Shown: positions 31,698-40,545, counted from the stretch's first letter. The stretch is DNA of 64,000 bases from Pleomorphomonas sp. T1.2MG-36 (GCF_950100655.1 NZ_CATNLY010000012.1:620001-684000); one strand, 5' to 3'. Notes: a model not told the origin generated them from the sequence alone. Numbers and translations: made by a program.

Positions 31698-33004
31698 ATG
31701 CCCCGACACAGATCAAGCCACCGCTCGCCAGCGATACGCTGGTGCTGCATGGCGGAACCTTCCGCACCGACCCGGCGACATCGGCCGTCGCCGTGCCGAT
31801 CTACCAGACGACGTCCATCGCCTTCGAAAGCACGGCCAAGGCCAAGCGAATCTCCGCTTTCGAGGAGATCGCCTACACCTACTCGCGCGTCGCCAATCCG
31901 ACCGTCGATGCCTTCGAGCAACGCCTTGCCGAGCTCGACGGCGGCGTCGCGGCGCTGGGCGTCGCCTCCGGGCAGGCGGCCACCGCCGTCGCGGTGCTGT
32001 CGCTGGTCAAGGCCGGAGACAACATCGTTGCCTCGCGCGGGCTCTACGGCGGCACGGTCAACTTCTTCCGCGAGCGTCTGAAGCAGTTCGGCGTCGAGGC
32101 GCGCTTCGTCGACAGCGACGACCCCGAGAACTTCCGCCGGGCGACCGATGATCGCACGCGCCTCTACTTCGGCGAGACACTGCCCAATCCCCGGCTGACC
32201 GTGTTCCCGATCCGCGAGGTGGCCGACATCGGCAGGCCGCTCGGCGTCCCGCTCATCATCGACAACACCGCCTCGCCGCTGGCCGCCCGGCCGCTCGATC
32301 ACGGCGCGGCCATCGTCGTCTATTCGGCGACCAAGTACATCGGCGGTCACGGCACGACCATCGGCGGCGCCATCGTCGACGGCGGCTTCCCCTGGGCCGA
32401 TTTCCCCGAGCGCCAGCCGCTGATCAACAGCCCCGACCCGGCCTACGACAACCGCTCCTACGTCGATCTCGCCAATGCGCTCGGCGGGCCGATCGCCTTC
32501 ATCGTCCGCGCCCGCGCCGCCATCGTCCGCGACCTCGGCCCCGCGCTGTCGCCGCAGAACGCCTTCCAGCTGATCCAGGGCCTCGAAACGCTGCCGCTAC
32601 GCCTCGAACGCCATTTCAGCAATGCCGCCAAGGTGGCCGAGTTCCTGTCGAAGCACCCGAAGGTCGAGCGCACCGTCTATCCGAGCCTTCAGGCCGGCGA
32701 GGATCGCCGACGTGCCGACACCTATCTCAAGGGCGGCTATGGCGCACTGGTCGGCTTCGAGCCCATGGGCGGCGAGGATGCGGCGCTTGCCTTCATCGAC
32801 CGGCTGAAGCTCATCTACCACCTCGCCAACATCGGCGACGCCCGCACGCTGGCCATCCATCCCTATTCGACCACCCACGGTCAGCTGTCGCCGGAGGAGA
32901 AGCTGGCCGCCGGCGTGACGCCGTCCTTCGTCCGCCTCTCGATCGGCATCGAGAACCCGGCCGACATCATCGCCGACATCGATCAGGCGCTGGCCGGGCT
33001 CTGA
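31694..33004 (+). CDS. metY: O-acetylhomoserine aminocarboxypropyltransferase (sulfhydrylase)
   Basis: A 436-residue PLP enzyme of the Cys/Met metabolism family. It joins O-acetylhomoserine with sulfide or methanethiol to give homocysteine or methionine. It shows the long-form MetY pattern: LVLHGGTFRTDP, TTSIAFES, LYGGT, and PLP-lysine Lys214 in SATKYIGGHGTTIGG. The ATG at 31694 overlaps the small membrane gene by four bases. In known methylthio-alkane reductase pathways this enzyme captures the released methanethiol as methionine, a good fit with the Mar-like operon downstream. MetZ (O-succinylhomoserine) is a less likely alternative because of the length. Confidence 0.9.
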   Translation: MNAPTQIKPPLASDTLVLHGGTFRTDPATSAVAVPIYQTTSIAFESTAKAKRISAFEEIAYTYSRVANPTVDAFEQRLAELDGGVAALGVASGQAATAVAVLSLVKAGDNIVASRGLYGGTVNFFRERLKQFGVEARFVDSDDPENFRRATDDRTRLYFGETLPNPRLTVFPIREVADIGRPLGVPLIIDNTASPLAARPLDHGAAIVVYSATKYIGGHGTTIGGAIVDGGFPWADFPERQPLINSPDPAYDNRSYVDLANALGGPIAFIVRARAAIVRDLGPALSPQNAFQLIQGLETLPLRLERHFSNAAKVAEFLSKHPKVERTVYPSLQAGEDRRRADTYLKGGYGALVGFEPMGGEDAALAFIDRLKLIYHLANIGDARTLAIHPYSTTHGQLSPEEKLAAGVTPSFVRLSIGIENPADIIADIDQALAGL

Positions 33005-33015
33005 CCTGCATGAAC

Positions 33016-33046
33016 GCCCCCGGGCAGGCATGACCACCCCGGGGGC
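33016..33046. terminator. Hairpin between metY and metI
   Basis: GCCCCCGGG and CCCGGGGGC are a perfect 9-bp inverted repeat 12 bases after the metY stop, between two convergent operons. No U-tract follows on either strand. Confidence 0.6.
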
Positions 33047-33076
33047 ATCCGTCCGTCTGGACCAGTGCTTTCAGAG

Positions 33077-33769
33077 TCACGAGACCCGACGCCGTCGCGC
33101 CAGACGATGGTTGACCGCGAAGGCGGCACGATCGCCGGCGAACTGGATCAGTTGAACCAGAACCACCAGGATGACGACGACGATCAGCATCACTTCCGGC
33201 ATGAAACGCTGGTAGCCGTAGCGGATGCCGAGATCACCGAGGCCGCCGCCGCCCACCGTGCCGGCCATGGTGGAATAGCCGACGAGGCTGACCAGCGTCA
33301 CCGTGACGCCAGCGACGATGCCCGGCAGCGCCTCGGGAATGATCACCTTGACGATGATCTGGAACGGCGTGGCGCCGATCGCTTCCGCCGCCTCGATCAG
33401 GCCGCGATCGACCTCGCGCATTGCCGTTTCGGCCAGGCGGGCGAAGAGCGGCGTGATGGCCACTGTGAGCGGCACGATGGCCGCCGAGGTGCCGACCGAC
33501 GTGCCAACCAGAAGCCGCGTCAGCGGGATGATCGCCACCATCATGATGATGAAAGGCGTCGACCGGATCAGGTTGACGAAGGTGCCGACCACCTTGTTGA
33601 GGAGCGGCCGGGTGAAGATGTGGCCCGGTGTCGTCACCACTAGCAGCACGCCGAGCGGCAGGCCCAGCACCAACGCCAGAACCGCCGATACCGACACCAT
33701 CACGGCCGTCTGCGTCAGCGATTCCAGGAGCAGATTGGCAAGTGCCGGACTAAGCAAACCGAACAACAT
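33077..33769 (-). CDS. metI: Methionine ABC transporter permease
   Basis: A 230-residue permease with five predicted membrane helices. The MetI pattern is clear: LLESLTQTAVMVSVSAVLALVLGLPLG at the start, NLIRSTPFIIMMVAIIPLTRLLVGTS, and the EAA loop EVDRGLIEAAEAIGATPFQIIVKVIIPEALPG. The final YSTMAGTVGGGGLGDLGIRYGYQRF is diagnostic. The ATG at 33769 overlaps the end of metN by 20 bases. It is the last gene of a five-gene reverse-strand operon. Confidence 0.95.
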   Translation of the reverse strand: MLFGLLSPALANLLLESLTQTAVMVSVSAVLALVLGLPLGVLLVVTTPGHIFTRPLLNKVVGTFVNLIRSTPFIIMMVAIIPLTRLLVGTSVGTSAAIVPLTVAITPLFARLAETAMREVDRGLIEAAEAIGATPFQIIVKVIIPEALPGIVAGVTVTLVSLVGYSTMAGTVGGGGLGDLGIRYGYQRFMPEVMLIVVVILVVLVQLIQFAGDRAAFAVNHRLARRRRVS

Positions 33770-34847
33770 GGCCGAGGACCTCCGCAAAGAGACCGAGAGA
33801 GACGAGATGGGCGACGATGGCCGGCAGATGCGCCTCGCCATTGGCAAGTGCCAGCGTCAGGACACCGAGCGGCCGGTCGCCGACATAGTCGATGCGGCCG
33901 AACAGGATGTTCGGCTCGACCGGGAAGCGGTGGACGAGGTCGGCGATGATCGGCTGGTGGGCATTGTCGCCCGAGAACACGATGCGCAGCACCGGATCGG
34001 TGTCCGGTCCCGCTTCGCTTCGCAGCCGGCGCTCGACGGGTGGCGGCAGCTCGTGGGCGACGAGGCCGGACAGGAACGACCGGGCCACCTGCGACTTCGG
34101 AAAGGCCAGGACGTCGAAGGTCGCCCCCTCCTCCACCAATCGTCCGCGTTCGAGAACGGCGACGTGGCTGGCGATGTCGCGAACCACCTGCATTTCGTGG
34201 GTGATCAGGACGATGGTCAGGCCGAGGCGTCGGTTGATGTCTTTCAGCAGCGAAAGGATCTGCTCGGTAGTCTCGGGATCGAGCGCCGACGTCGCCTCGT
34301 CGCAGAGAAGCACCGAAGGATCGGTGGCAAGTGCCCGGGCGATACCGACGCGCTGCTTCTGGCCGCCAGAGAGTTCCGACGGATAGCTTTTCGCCTTGTC
34401 GGCAAGGCCGACCAGGTCGAGCAGCGAGGGAATGCGCCTGTCGATCTCGGCGCGCGACAGGCCTATCACCTCCAGCGGCAGCGCGACGTTGCCCGCCACC
34501 GTGCGCGACGACAGCAGATTGAAATGCTGGAAGATCATGCCGATATCGCGCCGCGCCGAGCGGAGATCGGCGCCGGACAGCGCGGTGATATCCCGCTCGG
34601 CGACGAGCACCCGACCGCTGGTCGGGCGCTCCAGATTGTTGATGCAGCGCACCAACGTCGACTTGCCGGCGCCGGAGCGGCCGATGATGCCGTAGATGTC
34701 GCCCTGCCCGATGGTCAGCGAGACGTCCTCCAGCACGGGACCGACGGCAGGGTCGAAGGTCTTGCCGAGCCTTTCGAGGCAGATGGCCGGCGCTTTCGTC
34801 ACTACGTCGAACGGCGCGAAGTCGGCGGACGGAGGCAAGGCGTTCAT
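33750..34847 (-). CDS. metN: Methionine ABC transporter ATPase
   Basis: A 365-residue ATPase with Walker A GRSGAGKST, signature LSGGQKQRVGIARAL, Walker B LLCDEATSALDP and a C-terminal NIL (ACT-like) domain from about residue 285. In MetN the NIL domain binds methionine and inhibits transport when the cell is replete. It starts 11 bases after metQ and overlaps metI. MetNIQ imports D- and L-methionine and related compounds. Confidence 0.95.
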   Translation of the reverse strand: MNALPPSADFAPFDVVTKAPAICLERLGKTFDPAVGPVLEDVSLTIGQGDIYGIIGRSGAGKSTLVRCINNLERPTSGRVLVAERDITALSGADLRSARRDIGMIFQHFNLLSSRTVAGNVALPLEVIGLSRAEIDRRIPSLLDLVGLADKAKSYPSELSGGQKQRVGIARALATDPSVLLCDEATSALDPETTEQILSLLKDINRRLGLTIVLITHEMQVVRDIASHVAVLERGRLVEEGATFDVLAFPKSQVARSFLSGLVAHELPPPVERRLRSEAGPDTDPVLRIVFSGDNAHQPIIADLVHRFPVEPNILFGRIDYVGDRPLGVLTLALANGEAHLPAIVAHLVSLGLFAEVLGHVVRFA

Positions 34848-34858
34848 CGGCGTGCTCC

Positions 34859-35647
34859 TTACCAGCTGACGATGATGTTGCCCTCGAACTTCTTGGCGAT
34901 GAAGTCCTTCACCTCGGGCGAGCGGTAGGCTTCGACCAGCGTCTTGACCCAGGGCTTGTCAGCGTTCTCCGGCTTGACGGCGATCAGGCAGAAGTAATCG
35001 GACTGCTGGCTTTCGATCAGCAGCGCGTCGCGGCTCGGCAGCAGGCCGGCGCTGATGGCGAAATGCGAGGTGATGACCGAGAAATCGACGTCCTCCAGCG
35101 AGCGCGGCAACTGCGCCGTCTCAAGGGGAAGGATCTTCACATGCTTGGGATTGTCGACGATGTCGAGCTCGGTCGCCTTGAAGGTGACGCCCGGCGTCAG
35201 CTTGATGATGCCGCCCTGCTCCAGAAGCTTCAGGGCACGCCCGCCGTTGGAGGGATCGTTGGGAATGGTGATCTCGGCGCCGTCCGGCAGATCGGCAGCC
35301 GACTTCACCTTGTGCGAATAGGCCGCCATCGGCAGCAGCACGGTCTTGGCAACAGAGACGAGATGCAGGCCGCGGTCGGCGTTCTGCTGGTCGAGATAAG
35401 GCGTGTGCTGGAAGGCGTTGGCATCAAGGTCGCCATCCTCGGTGGCCGGGTCGATGAGCGCGCCGTCGGAGAACTCGACGATCTGAACGTCGAGTCCCTT
35501 GGCAGCGGCCACCGGCTTCAACGCCTCGGCGATCTCCGCATGCGGACCGGCGGTGACGCCGAGCTTGATGGTTTCGGCCGAGGCTCCGTTCGCGAGAGCC
35601 AATAGGAGGCCGATGGCAGAGGCGGCGAGCAGTTTTCTGGCGGTCAT
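34859..35647 (-). CDS. metQ: Methionine-binding periplasmic protein
   Basis: A 262-residue NlpA/MetQ family protein. The signal peptide ends LALANGASA before ETIKLGVTAGPHAEI; there is no lipobox cysteine, so it is probably a soluble periplasmic protein. Family blocks present are GALIDPATEDGDLDANAFQHTPYLD, ITIPNDPSNGGRALKLLEQGGIIKL and VKDFIAKKFEGNI at the end. It delivers methionine or analogues to MetNI. Confidence 0.93.
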   Translation of the reverse strand: MTARKLLAASAIGLLLALANGASAETIKLGVTAGPHAEIAEALKPVAAAKGLDVQIVEFSDGALIDPATEDGDLDANAFQHTPYLDQQNADRGLHLVSVAKTVLLPMAAYSHKVKSAADLPDGAEITIPNDPSNGGRALKLLEQGGIIKLTPGVTFKATELDIVDNPKHVKILPLETAQLPRSLEDVDFSVITSHFAISAGLLPSRDALLIESQQSDYFCLIAVKPENADKPWVKTLVEAYRSPEVKDFIAKKFEGNIIVSW

Positions 35648-35681
35648 GATCGTGGTGTCTCCGAAAGATCGTGGCGGGAGG

Positions 35682-37115
35682 TCATGGGAAAAACGTCGGC
35701 AAGCCGGCGGCCGCCGCGATGTCGTCCGGCAGCACCTTGCCGGGGTTGAGGATGTTGTCGGGATCGAGGGCTTTCTTCAGCAGCGCCATCACGGCGACAG
35801 CGTCGCGGCCGTGTTCGGCTTCGAGATAAGCGCGCTTGCCAAGGCCGACGCCATGCTCGCCGGTCGACGTGCCGCCGGCGGCAATGGCGCGCTCGACGAT
35901 GCGGGCGTTGAGGCGAGAAACCTCGGCCACCTCGGCGGAATCGTCCGGCTTGAGCTTGAACACGCAATGGAAGTTGCCATCACCGACGTGGCCGACGATG
36001 TAGGCGGGCACGCTGGACGTGGCGATGTCCGCCTCGGTTTCGAGAATGACCTCGGCGAGGCGCGACACCGGCACGCAGACGTCGGACGGCCAGGAGGTCG
36101 AACCCGGTCGTTCGCTGCCGGCCCAGCCGAGCCCGAGACGACGGGTTTCCCAAAGGGCGCGGGCCTCATCGAGCGTCTTCATCCAGGCGATGGCGCCGCC
36201 ATCATGTTCGGCGACGATCTCGGCCACCGCGCCGGCAACGGCGTCGATCTCCTCGACGCTGCCATGGAACTCGAAATAGAGCGTCGGTCTTTCCGGCAGG
36301 CGGATGGTGGAATGGCGGCCGATGACGCCGACGAGGCGCGCGTCGAGCAGTTCGACGCGGCCGATCTGCAAGCCCATCCGCTTGATGTCGACCACCGTCC
36401 GAACGGCGCCGTCCAGCGTGGCGAAGCCGGCAACGGCCGACACCGAGTCCGGCACCGGGTGCAGGCGCAGCGTCACTTCGGTGACGATGCCGAGCGTCCC
36501 TTCCGAGCCGACGAGAAGGCGTGTCAGGTCGTAACCGGCCGACGACTTGCGGGCCAGCGAACCCGTGCGGATGACGCGGCCGTCGGCGAGCACCGCTGTC
36601 AGGCCGAGGACGTTCTCGCGCATGACGCCGAAGCGAACGGCATTGGTGCCGGAAGCGCCCGTGCCGACCATGCCGCCGATCGACGCGTCGGCGCCGGGAT
36701 CGACCGGAAAGAACAAGCCGGTGTCGCGCAGGAAGGCATTGAGGGTTTGTCGACGGACGCCAGCCTCGACGCGGGCGATCATGTCGGCCTCGCGAACTTC
36801 CAGGATGCGATTGAGGCGGATGGTGTCGAGGCAGATACCGCCGTGGACCGGGATCGCCGCGCCTTCGAGGCCCGAACCGGCGCCGAAGGGCACGAGCGGC
36901 ACCTTGTGGCGGCTGGCGATGCGAAGGATTTCGACCACCTCCTCGGTGGTCTCCGGCTCGACGACGACATCCGGCAGGCTGACCGGATGATGACTTTCGT
37001 CACCGCCGTGATGGCGGCGGACCGCCTCGGAATCGCGGGCTCGCGCACCGAAGCGCGCCGTGAGCTCGGCGACGGCGCCCGACACGTCGGGCTTCAGGCG
37101 GAAGGGGCTGTTCAT
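35682..37115 (-). CDS. FAD-linked 2-hydroxyacid dehydrogenase (GlcD/D-lactate dehydrogenase type)
   Basis: A 477-residue flavoprotein of the VAO/PCMH family. The FAD-binding part has VPLVPFGAGSGLEGAAIP near residue 85, GGMVGTGASGTNAVRFG and SSAGYDLTRLLVGSEGTLGIVTE. The C-terminal substrate domain ends GGTSTGEHGVGLGKRAYL, with the conserved EHGVG histidine, and the ILNPGKV tail. Members oxidise D-lactate, glycolate or D-2-hydroxyglutarate. Here it sits between metQ and a methionine-type aminotransferase and overlaps the latter by four bases. I infer a sulfur hydroxyacid such as D-2-hydroxy-4-methylthiobutyrate as possible substrate. Confidence 0.88.
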   Translation of the reverse strand: MNSPFRLKPDVSGAVAELTARFGARARDSEAVRRHHGGDESHHPVSLPDVVVEPETTEEVVEILRIASRHKVPLVPFGAGSGLEGAAIPVHGGICLDTIRLNRILEVREADMIARVEAGVRRQTLNAFLRDTGLFFPVDPGADASIGGMVGTGASGTNAVRFGVMRENVLGLTAVLADGRVIRTGSLARKSSAGYDLTRLLVGSEGTLGIVTEVTLRLHPVPDSVSAVAGFATLDGAVRTVVDIKRMGLQIGRVELLDARLVGVIGRHSTIRLPERPTLYFEFHGSVEEIDAVAGAVAEIVAEHDGGAIAWMKTLDEARALWETRRLGLGWAGSERPGSTSWPSDVCVPVSRLAEVILETEADIATSSVPAYIVGHVGDGNFHCVFKLKPDDSAEVAEVSRLNARIVERAIAAGGTSTGEHGVGLGKRAYLEAEHGRDAVAVMALLKKALDPDNILNPGKVLPDDIAAAAGLPTFFP

Positions 37116-38290
37116 TCGGCGGCAGCCCGAACGCCGGCGCCAGCGCGCCAGGATGCAAGGCGGCGGACCGCTTCCTCGATCGTCTCGCGGCGCTTGGCAA
37201 AGCAGAAGCGAATATGAGATCGGACATCCCGGTTGCCATAGAAGGAAGAGATCGGCACCGCCGCGACGCCCGCTTCGCGGGTGATGCGCTGGCAGAAGGC
37301 GAAATCGTCGCCCTCCGGGTCGAGGTCGCCAAGCTCGGCCAGGGCGAAGTAGGTCGCTTCGACGTCGGCCACCTTGAAGCCCGCCGCCCTGAGGCCGCCG
37401 ACCAGAAGATCGCGCCGTTCGGTCAGCGTCGCGCGCAAGCCGTCGAAATAGGCGTCCGGCTGGTTGAGGCCGAAGGCCACCGCCGCCTGCAGGGCCGGCG
37501 GCGTCGTGAAGGTGATGAACTGATGCGCCCGCGAGATCGGCGCCAACAGGCGGCGATCGGCCGTGACATAGCCGACCTTCCAGCCGGTAACCGAGAAGGT
37601 CTTGCCGGCCGAGCCGATGCGCACCACCCGGTCCCGAACCTCCGGCAGGGCGAACAGCGTCCGATGATGGCGACCGTCGAAGACCAGATGCTCGTAGACC
37701 TCGTCGGAGATCGCGATGAGATCGTGCTTCAGGAGCAGATCGGCGAGAAAGCGCAGTTCCTCGTCGCCGATGATGCGGCCGGTCGGGTTCCAGGGCGTAT
37801 TGACGACGATCGCCCGCGTGCGCGGCGTGATCGCCCTTTCGATCCGGTCGGTCGGCAACTCCCAGCGGGGCGGTTCGAGACGCACCGGGACCGGGACGCC
37901 TCCGGCGCGGCGGATGATGGTGGCGTAGCTGTCGTAGACCGGCTCGAGCAGGATCACCTCGTCGCCGGGCTCGATGAGGCCGAAAAAGGCATCGCTCAGC
38001 GCTTCTGTCGCTCCGGAAGTGACGAGCACCTCCTGCTCCCAGTCGACCTCGATGTCGAGAAAGCGTCTGGTGTTGGCGGCCACCGCCTGACGCAGAGCCG
38101 GCAGACCCAACATGGGCGGATATTGATGCGGCCCGGCGCGCAGCGCTTCGATCGCCGCTTCGATGACGGCCTCAGGCTCCAGCCCTTCCGGAAAGCCCTG
38201 CCCTAGATTGATGGCATTGGTTTCCACCGCAAGGCGCGACATGGCCTCGAAGATGGAGGTGCCGATCGCGCTGAAAATCGAGCTGACCAT
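37112..38290 (-). CDS. Class I/II aminotransferase, YbdL-like (methionine/KMTB)
   Basis: A 392-residue fold-type I PLP aminotransferase; the Schiff-base lysine is Lys230 in GSAGKTFSVTGWKVGY. The N-terminal INLGQGFPEGLEP, the NTPWNPTG segment and the late DVEATYFALAELG are typical of the YbdL/kynurenine aminotransferase branch, which prefers methionine and its keto acid KMTB. It is the first gene of the operon with the hydroxyacid dehydrogenase and MetQNI. A role in converting 2-keto-4-methylthiobutyrate to methionine is therefore likely but inferred. Confidence 0.85.
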   Translation of the reverse strand: MVSSIFSAIGTSIFEAMSRLAVETNAINLGQGFPEGLEPEAVIEAAIEALRAGPHQYPPMLGLPALRQAVAANTRRFLDIEVDWEQEVLVTSGATEALSDAFFGLIEPGDEVILLEPVYDSYATIIRRAGGVPVPVRLEPPRWELPTDRIERAITPRTRAIVVNTPWNPTGRIIGDEELRFLADLLLKHDLIAISDEVYEHLVFDGRHHRTLFALPEVRDRVVRIGSAGKTFSVTGWKVGYVTADRRLLAPISRAHQFITFTTPPALQAAVAFGLNQPDAYFDGLRATLTERRDLLVGGLRAAGFKVADVEATYFALAELGDLDPEGDDFAFCQRITREAGVAAVPISSFYGNRDVRSHIRFCFAKRRETIEEAVRRLASWRAGAGVRAAAE

Positions 38291-38626
38291 GTCGCCGTCC
38301 CCCGTTGTCCGACGTGGCCGCCGGTCCAGGGAAACGATGATAAGAATACTGATCTAATAGCCTAAGTATATTATTCGAAATGTCGCCCTGGGTCGGAAAC
38401 GTTGTTCCCCGGGAACCGCAATCGGCCGACGCGTTCGTTTCCGGACCGGATGGACGAGGTCTAGCCTTGATCCTCACCAGGGCGGAACGCTGCAACAGCG
38501 ATCCGCCATCCGGGCTGAAAACGCAAAATACGACCACTACAAGTGGCGCCGCTGCTCCTACCCTCTTGCGACATGCGGGCGATGCCATCCGGCGTCCGCC
38601 CCCTTTCAGGCAAGGGGAGACATGCG
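38291..38626. other. Divergent promoter region, aminotransferase / alpha-beta hydrolase
   Basis: 336 bases between divergent starts. The AT-rich part at 38335-38385 holds a shared operator copy. The remainder is GC-rich with no supported reading frame. Confidence 0.55.
38343..38364 (+). promoter_or_regulatory. Sulfur-block operator, copy 2
   Basis: The site reads AGAATACT, seven bases, then TAGCCTA. It lies 53 bases before the aminotransferase-MetQNI operon but points the other way, towards the alpha/beta hydrolase gene. Inverted GAATACT and AGTAT...ATTC elements overlap it (38344-38377), so orientation may not matter. Confidence 0.6.
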
Positions 38627-39244
38627 ATGACAACGCTCATTCTTCCGGGCTGGCAAGGCTCCGGACCCGAACATTGGCAGGCGCACTGGCTGAACCTGAT
38701 GGACAGGACCGTGCTGGTCCGCCAGCGCGATTGGGACAGGCCCGACCTCGACGACTGGCTCGATGCAGCCATCGCCGCCATCGAACGCCATCCCAATCCC
38801 ATTCTGGTCGGGCATAGTCTCGGTGCCGTCCTGATCGCCCATCTCGCCAACCGTCGCCCGGAGCTTCCCATCGCCGGTGCGTTGCTGGTGGCGCCGGCGG
38901 ATGTCGACGCGCAGGCTGCCAAGGTGCCGGCTCTCGCCTCCTTTGCCCCGATACCCACCGCTCCCCTTGGCTTTCCTGCCATCGTGGTCGGCAGCCGCAA
39001 CGATCCTTGGATGCCGGCTGCCCGCGCCCGCATTCTCGCCCGCATGTGGGAAGCCGAGTATGTCGACGCCGGCCACGTGGGGCACATCAACGCGGCCGCC
39101 GATCTCGGCACCTGGCCAGAGGGCCAGAAACTGCTCGCCCGCCTGACCGCAGTGGCTCGCGGCCGGTCGCTGGCCCTCGGAAGCGGCTTCTGCGGCAGCG
39201 CGTCGCGCAAGCGAATTTTCCCGGTGGCCGCGATCGCGAACTGA
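38627..39244 (+). CDS. RBBP9/YdeN-family alpha/beta hydrolase
   Basis: A 205-residue serine hydrolase. The start MTTLILPGWQGSGPEHWQAHW and the nucleophile elbow VGHSLGAVL (Ser near residue 65) identify the RBBP9/YdeN group; Asp in VVGSRNDPWMP and His in AGHVGHIN complete the catalytic triad. GGGGAGA precedes the ATG at 38627. The C-terminus has an unusual Cys/Ser/Arg tail (CGSASRKRIFP) beyond the family domain. It lies in the sulfur block between two operator-bearing promoters; its substrate is unknown. Confidence 0.85.
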   Translation: MTTLILPGWQGSGPEHWQAHWLNLMDRTVLVRQRDWDRPDLDDWLDAAIAAIERHPNPILVGHSLGAVLIAHLANRRPELPIAGALLVAPADVDAQAAKVPALASFAPIPTAPLGFPAIVVGSRNDPWMPAARARILARMWEAEYVDAGHVGHINAAADLGTWPEGQKLLARLTAVARGRSLALGSGFCGSASRKRIFPVAAIAN

Positions 39245-39268
39245 AAATGCAAGGTGGAGGCGATCTAA

Positions 39269-39290
39269 AGAATACTAAATCTGTCGTCTA
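39269..39290 (+). promoter_or_regulatory. Sulfur-block operator, copy 3 (oxygenase promoter)
   Basis: The site reads AGAATACT, seven bases, then TCGTCTA. Positions 39271-39290 agree with the Mar-operon copy at 19 of 20 bases (AATACTAAATCTGTCGTCTA here). It ends 64 bases before the oxygenase start codon in the same orientation as the gene, close to where promoter elements are expected. Confidence 0.75.
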
Positions 39291-39354
39291 TAAGAAGGCC
39301 ATGCTCGAATGAGGAAAGACGCCGGCGTGGCGCCAATTCCCGAGGAGCTTGTCC

Positions 39355-40410
39355 ATGACCTACCAGCCGACCTCCGTCACCTTGCCCTTCGTCGACATTT
39401 CCCGCTTCCGGGGACCGGCCGAGGAGCGGGGCCGCTTCATCGACGAAATCCGGCGCATTCTCTACGATCATGGCTTCTTCTATCTGACCGGCCACGGCGT
39501 GCCGCAAGCGCTGATCGACGACGTGCTCGCCCAGTCGCGCCGGTTCTTCGCCCTGCCCATCGAGGAGAAGCTGAAGGTCGAAATGGCCAACTCGCCGCAT
39601 TTCCGAGGCTACAACCGACCCGGCTGGGAGCTGACGCGCGGCGAGAAGGACTGGCGCGAGCAGATCGACATCGCCACCGAGGCGGAACGGCTGCCGGAAG
39701 ATCCGGACAAGCCATGGAACCGGTTGACGGGCCCCAACCAGTGGCCGGAAGGGCTGCCTGACTTCAAGCCGCTCATCCTGCGCTATCAGGCGGAAGTGAC
39801 GCGCGTCGGCCTCGAGGTTCTGAAAGCCATTTCGGTCGCACTCGGCCAGGACGAGGAAGTCTTCTCCGACATCTACACGCCGCTGCCGACGCAGTTGCTG
39901 AAGCTGATCCGCTACCCGGGTCGTGACGTCGCCGAGAGCTCGCAAGGCGTCGGCGCCCACAAGGATGGCGGCTTCGTCACCGTGCTGTTGCAGGACAAGG
40001 TCGCGGGCCTGCGCGTCCGTACCGAGGAGGGCGTGTGGATCGAGGCGCCGCCGGTGCCGGGTACCTTCATCATCAACACGGGCGAAGTGCTGGAATTGGC
40101 GACGCAGGGCTATGTTCGCGCCGACGTCCATGACGTGGTGGCGCCGCCAGCCGGCAGCGAGCGCCTGTCGGTCGCCTTCTTCCTCGGCGCGCACGTCGAT
40201 TCCGTGGTGCCGGTGATCGAGCTACCCGAGGAGATCAAGGACAAGCGGCGCGGCGTGACGGTCGATGCGCTCAACCCGATCTTCCAGCAAGTGGGTCGCA
40301 ACGCGCTGAAGAGTCGCCTTCGGTCGCACCCCGACGTTGCCAGGCGGCACCACGCAGACCTGCTGACGGAGGCGGAACGGACCGCGACCGGCCCTGGGTC
40401 GGCCTACTGA
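39355..40410 (+). CDS. Isopenicillin-N-synthase-like Fe(II)/2-oxoglutarate oxygenase
   Basis: A 351-residue oxygenase of the IPNS/DIOX family. The N-terminal DIOX_N domain reads PFVDISRFRG ... LYDHGFFYLTGHGVP. The iron ligands are His202, Asp204 (GVGAHKDGGFVTVLLQD) and His259 (ADVHDVVAP), and Arg270-x-Ser272 binds the 2-oxoglutarate carboxylate. The ATG at 39355 has GAGGAG upstream; a TTG two codons earlier is less likely. Its promoter shares a nearly identical operator with the Mar-like operon, so I infer a role in oxidising an organosulfur compound. No substrate can be read from the sequence. Confidence 0.88.
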   Translation: MTYQPTSVTLPFVDISRFRGPAEERGRFIDEIRRILYDHGFFYLTGHGVPQALIDDVLAQSRRFFALPIEEKLKVEMANSPHFRGYNRPGWELTRGEKDWREQIDIATEAERLPEDPDKPWNRLTGPNQWPEGLPDFKPLILRYQAEVTRVGLEVLKAISVALGQDEEVFSDIYTPLPTQLLKLIRYPGRDVAESSQGVGAHKDGGFVTVLLQDKVAGLRVRTEEGVWIEAPPVPGTFIINTGEVLELATQGYVRADVHDVVAPPAGSERLSVAFFLGAHVDSVVPVIELPEEIKDKRRGVTVDALNPIFQQVGRNALKSRLRSHPDVARRHHADLLTEAERTATGPGSAY

Positions 40411-40418
40411 TACGCGTT

Positions 40419-40450
40419 CCGCTTGATCCGGACTCATCCGGCTCAAGCGG
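40419..40450. terminator. Bidirectional hairpin between the oxygenase and the Rrf2 gene
   Basis: CCGCTTGATCCGG and CCGGCTCAAGCGG pair over 13 positions with one mismatch around a 6-base loop, 8 bases after the oxygenase stop and between two convergent genes. No strong U-tract. Confidence 0.6.
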
Positions 40451-40545
40451 GTTTCGGCCTGACTGGCCGGCGCCCGGTCGGGCGCTTCCGCTTCCGTCAG
40501 GTTCCGCCCGAAAGGTCGAAACCCGACGGAAACGGTATGACGTCT

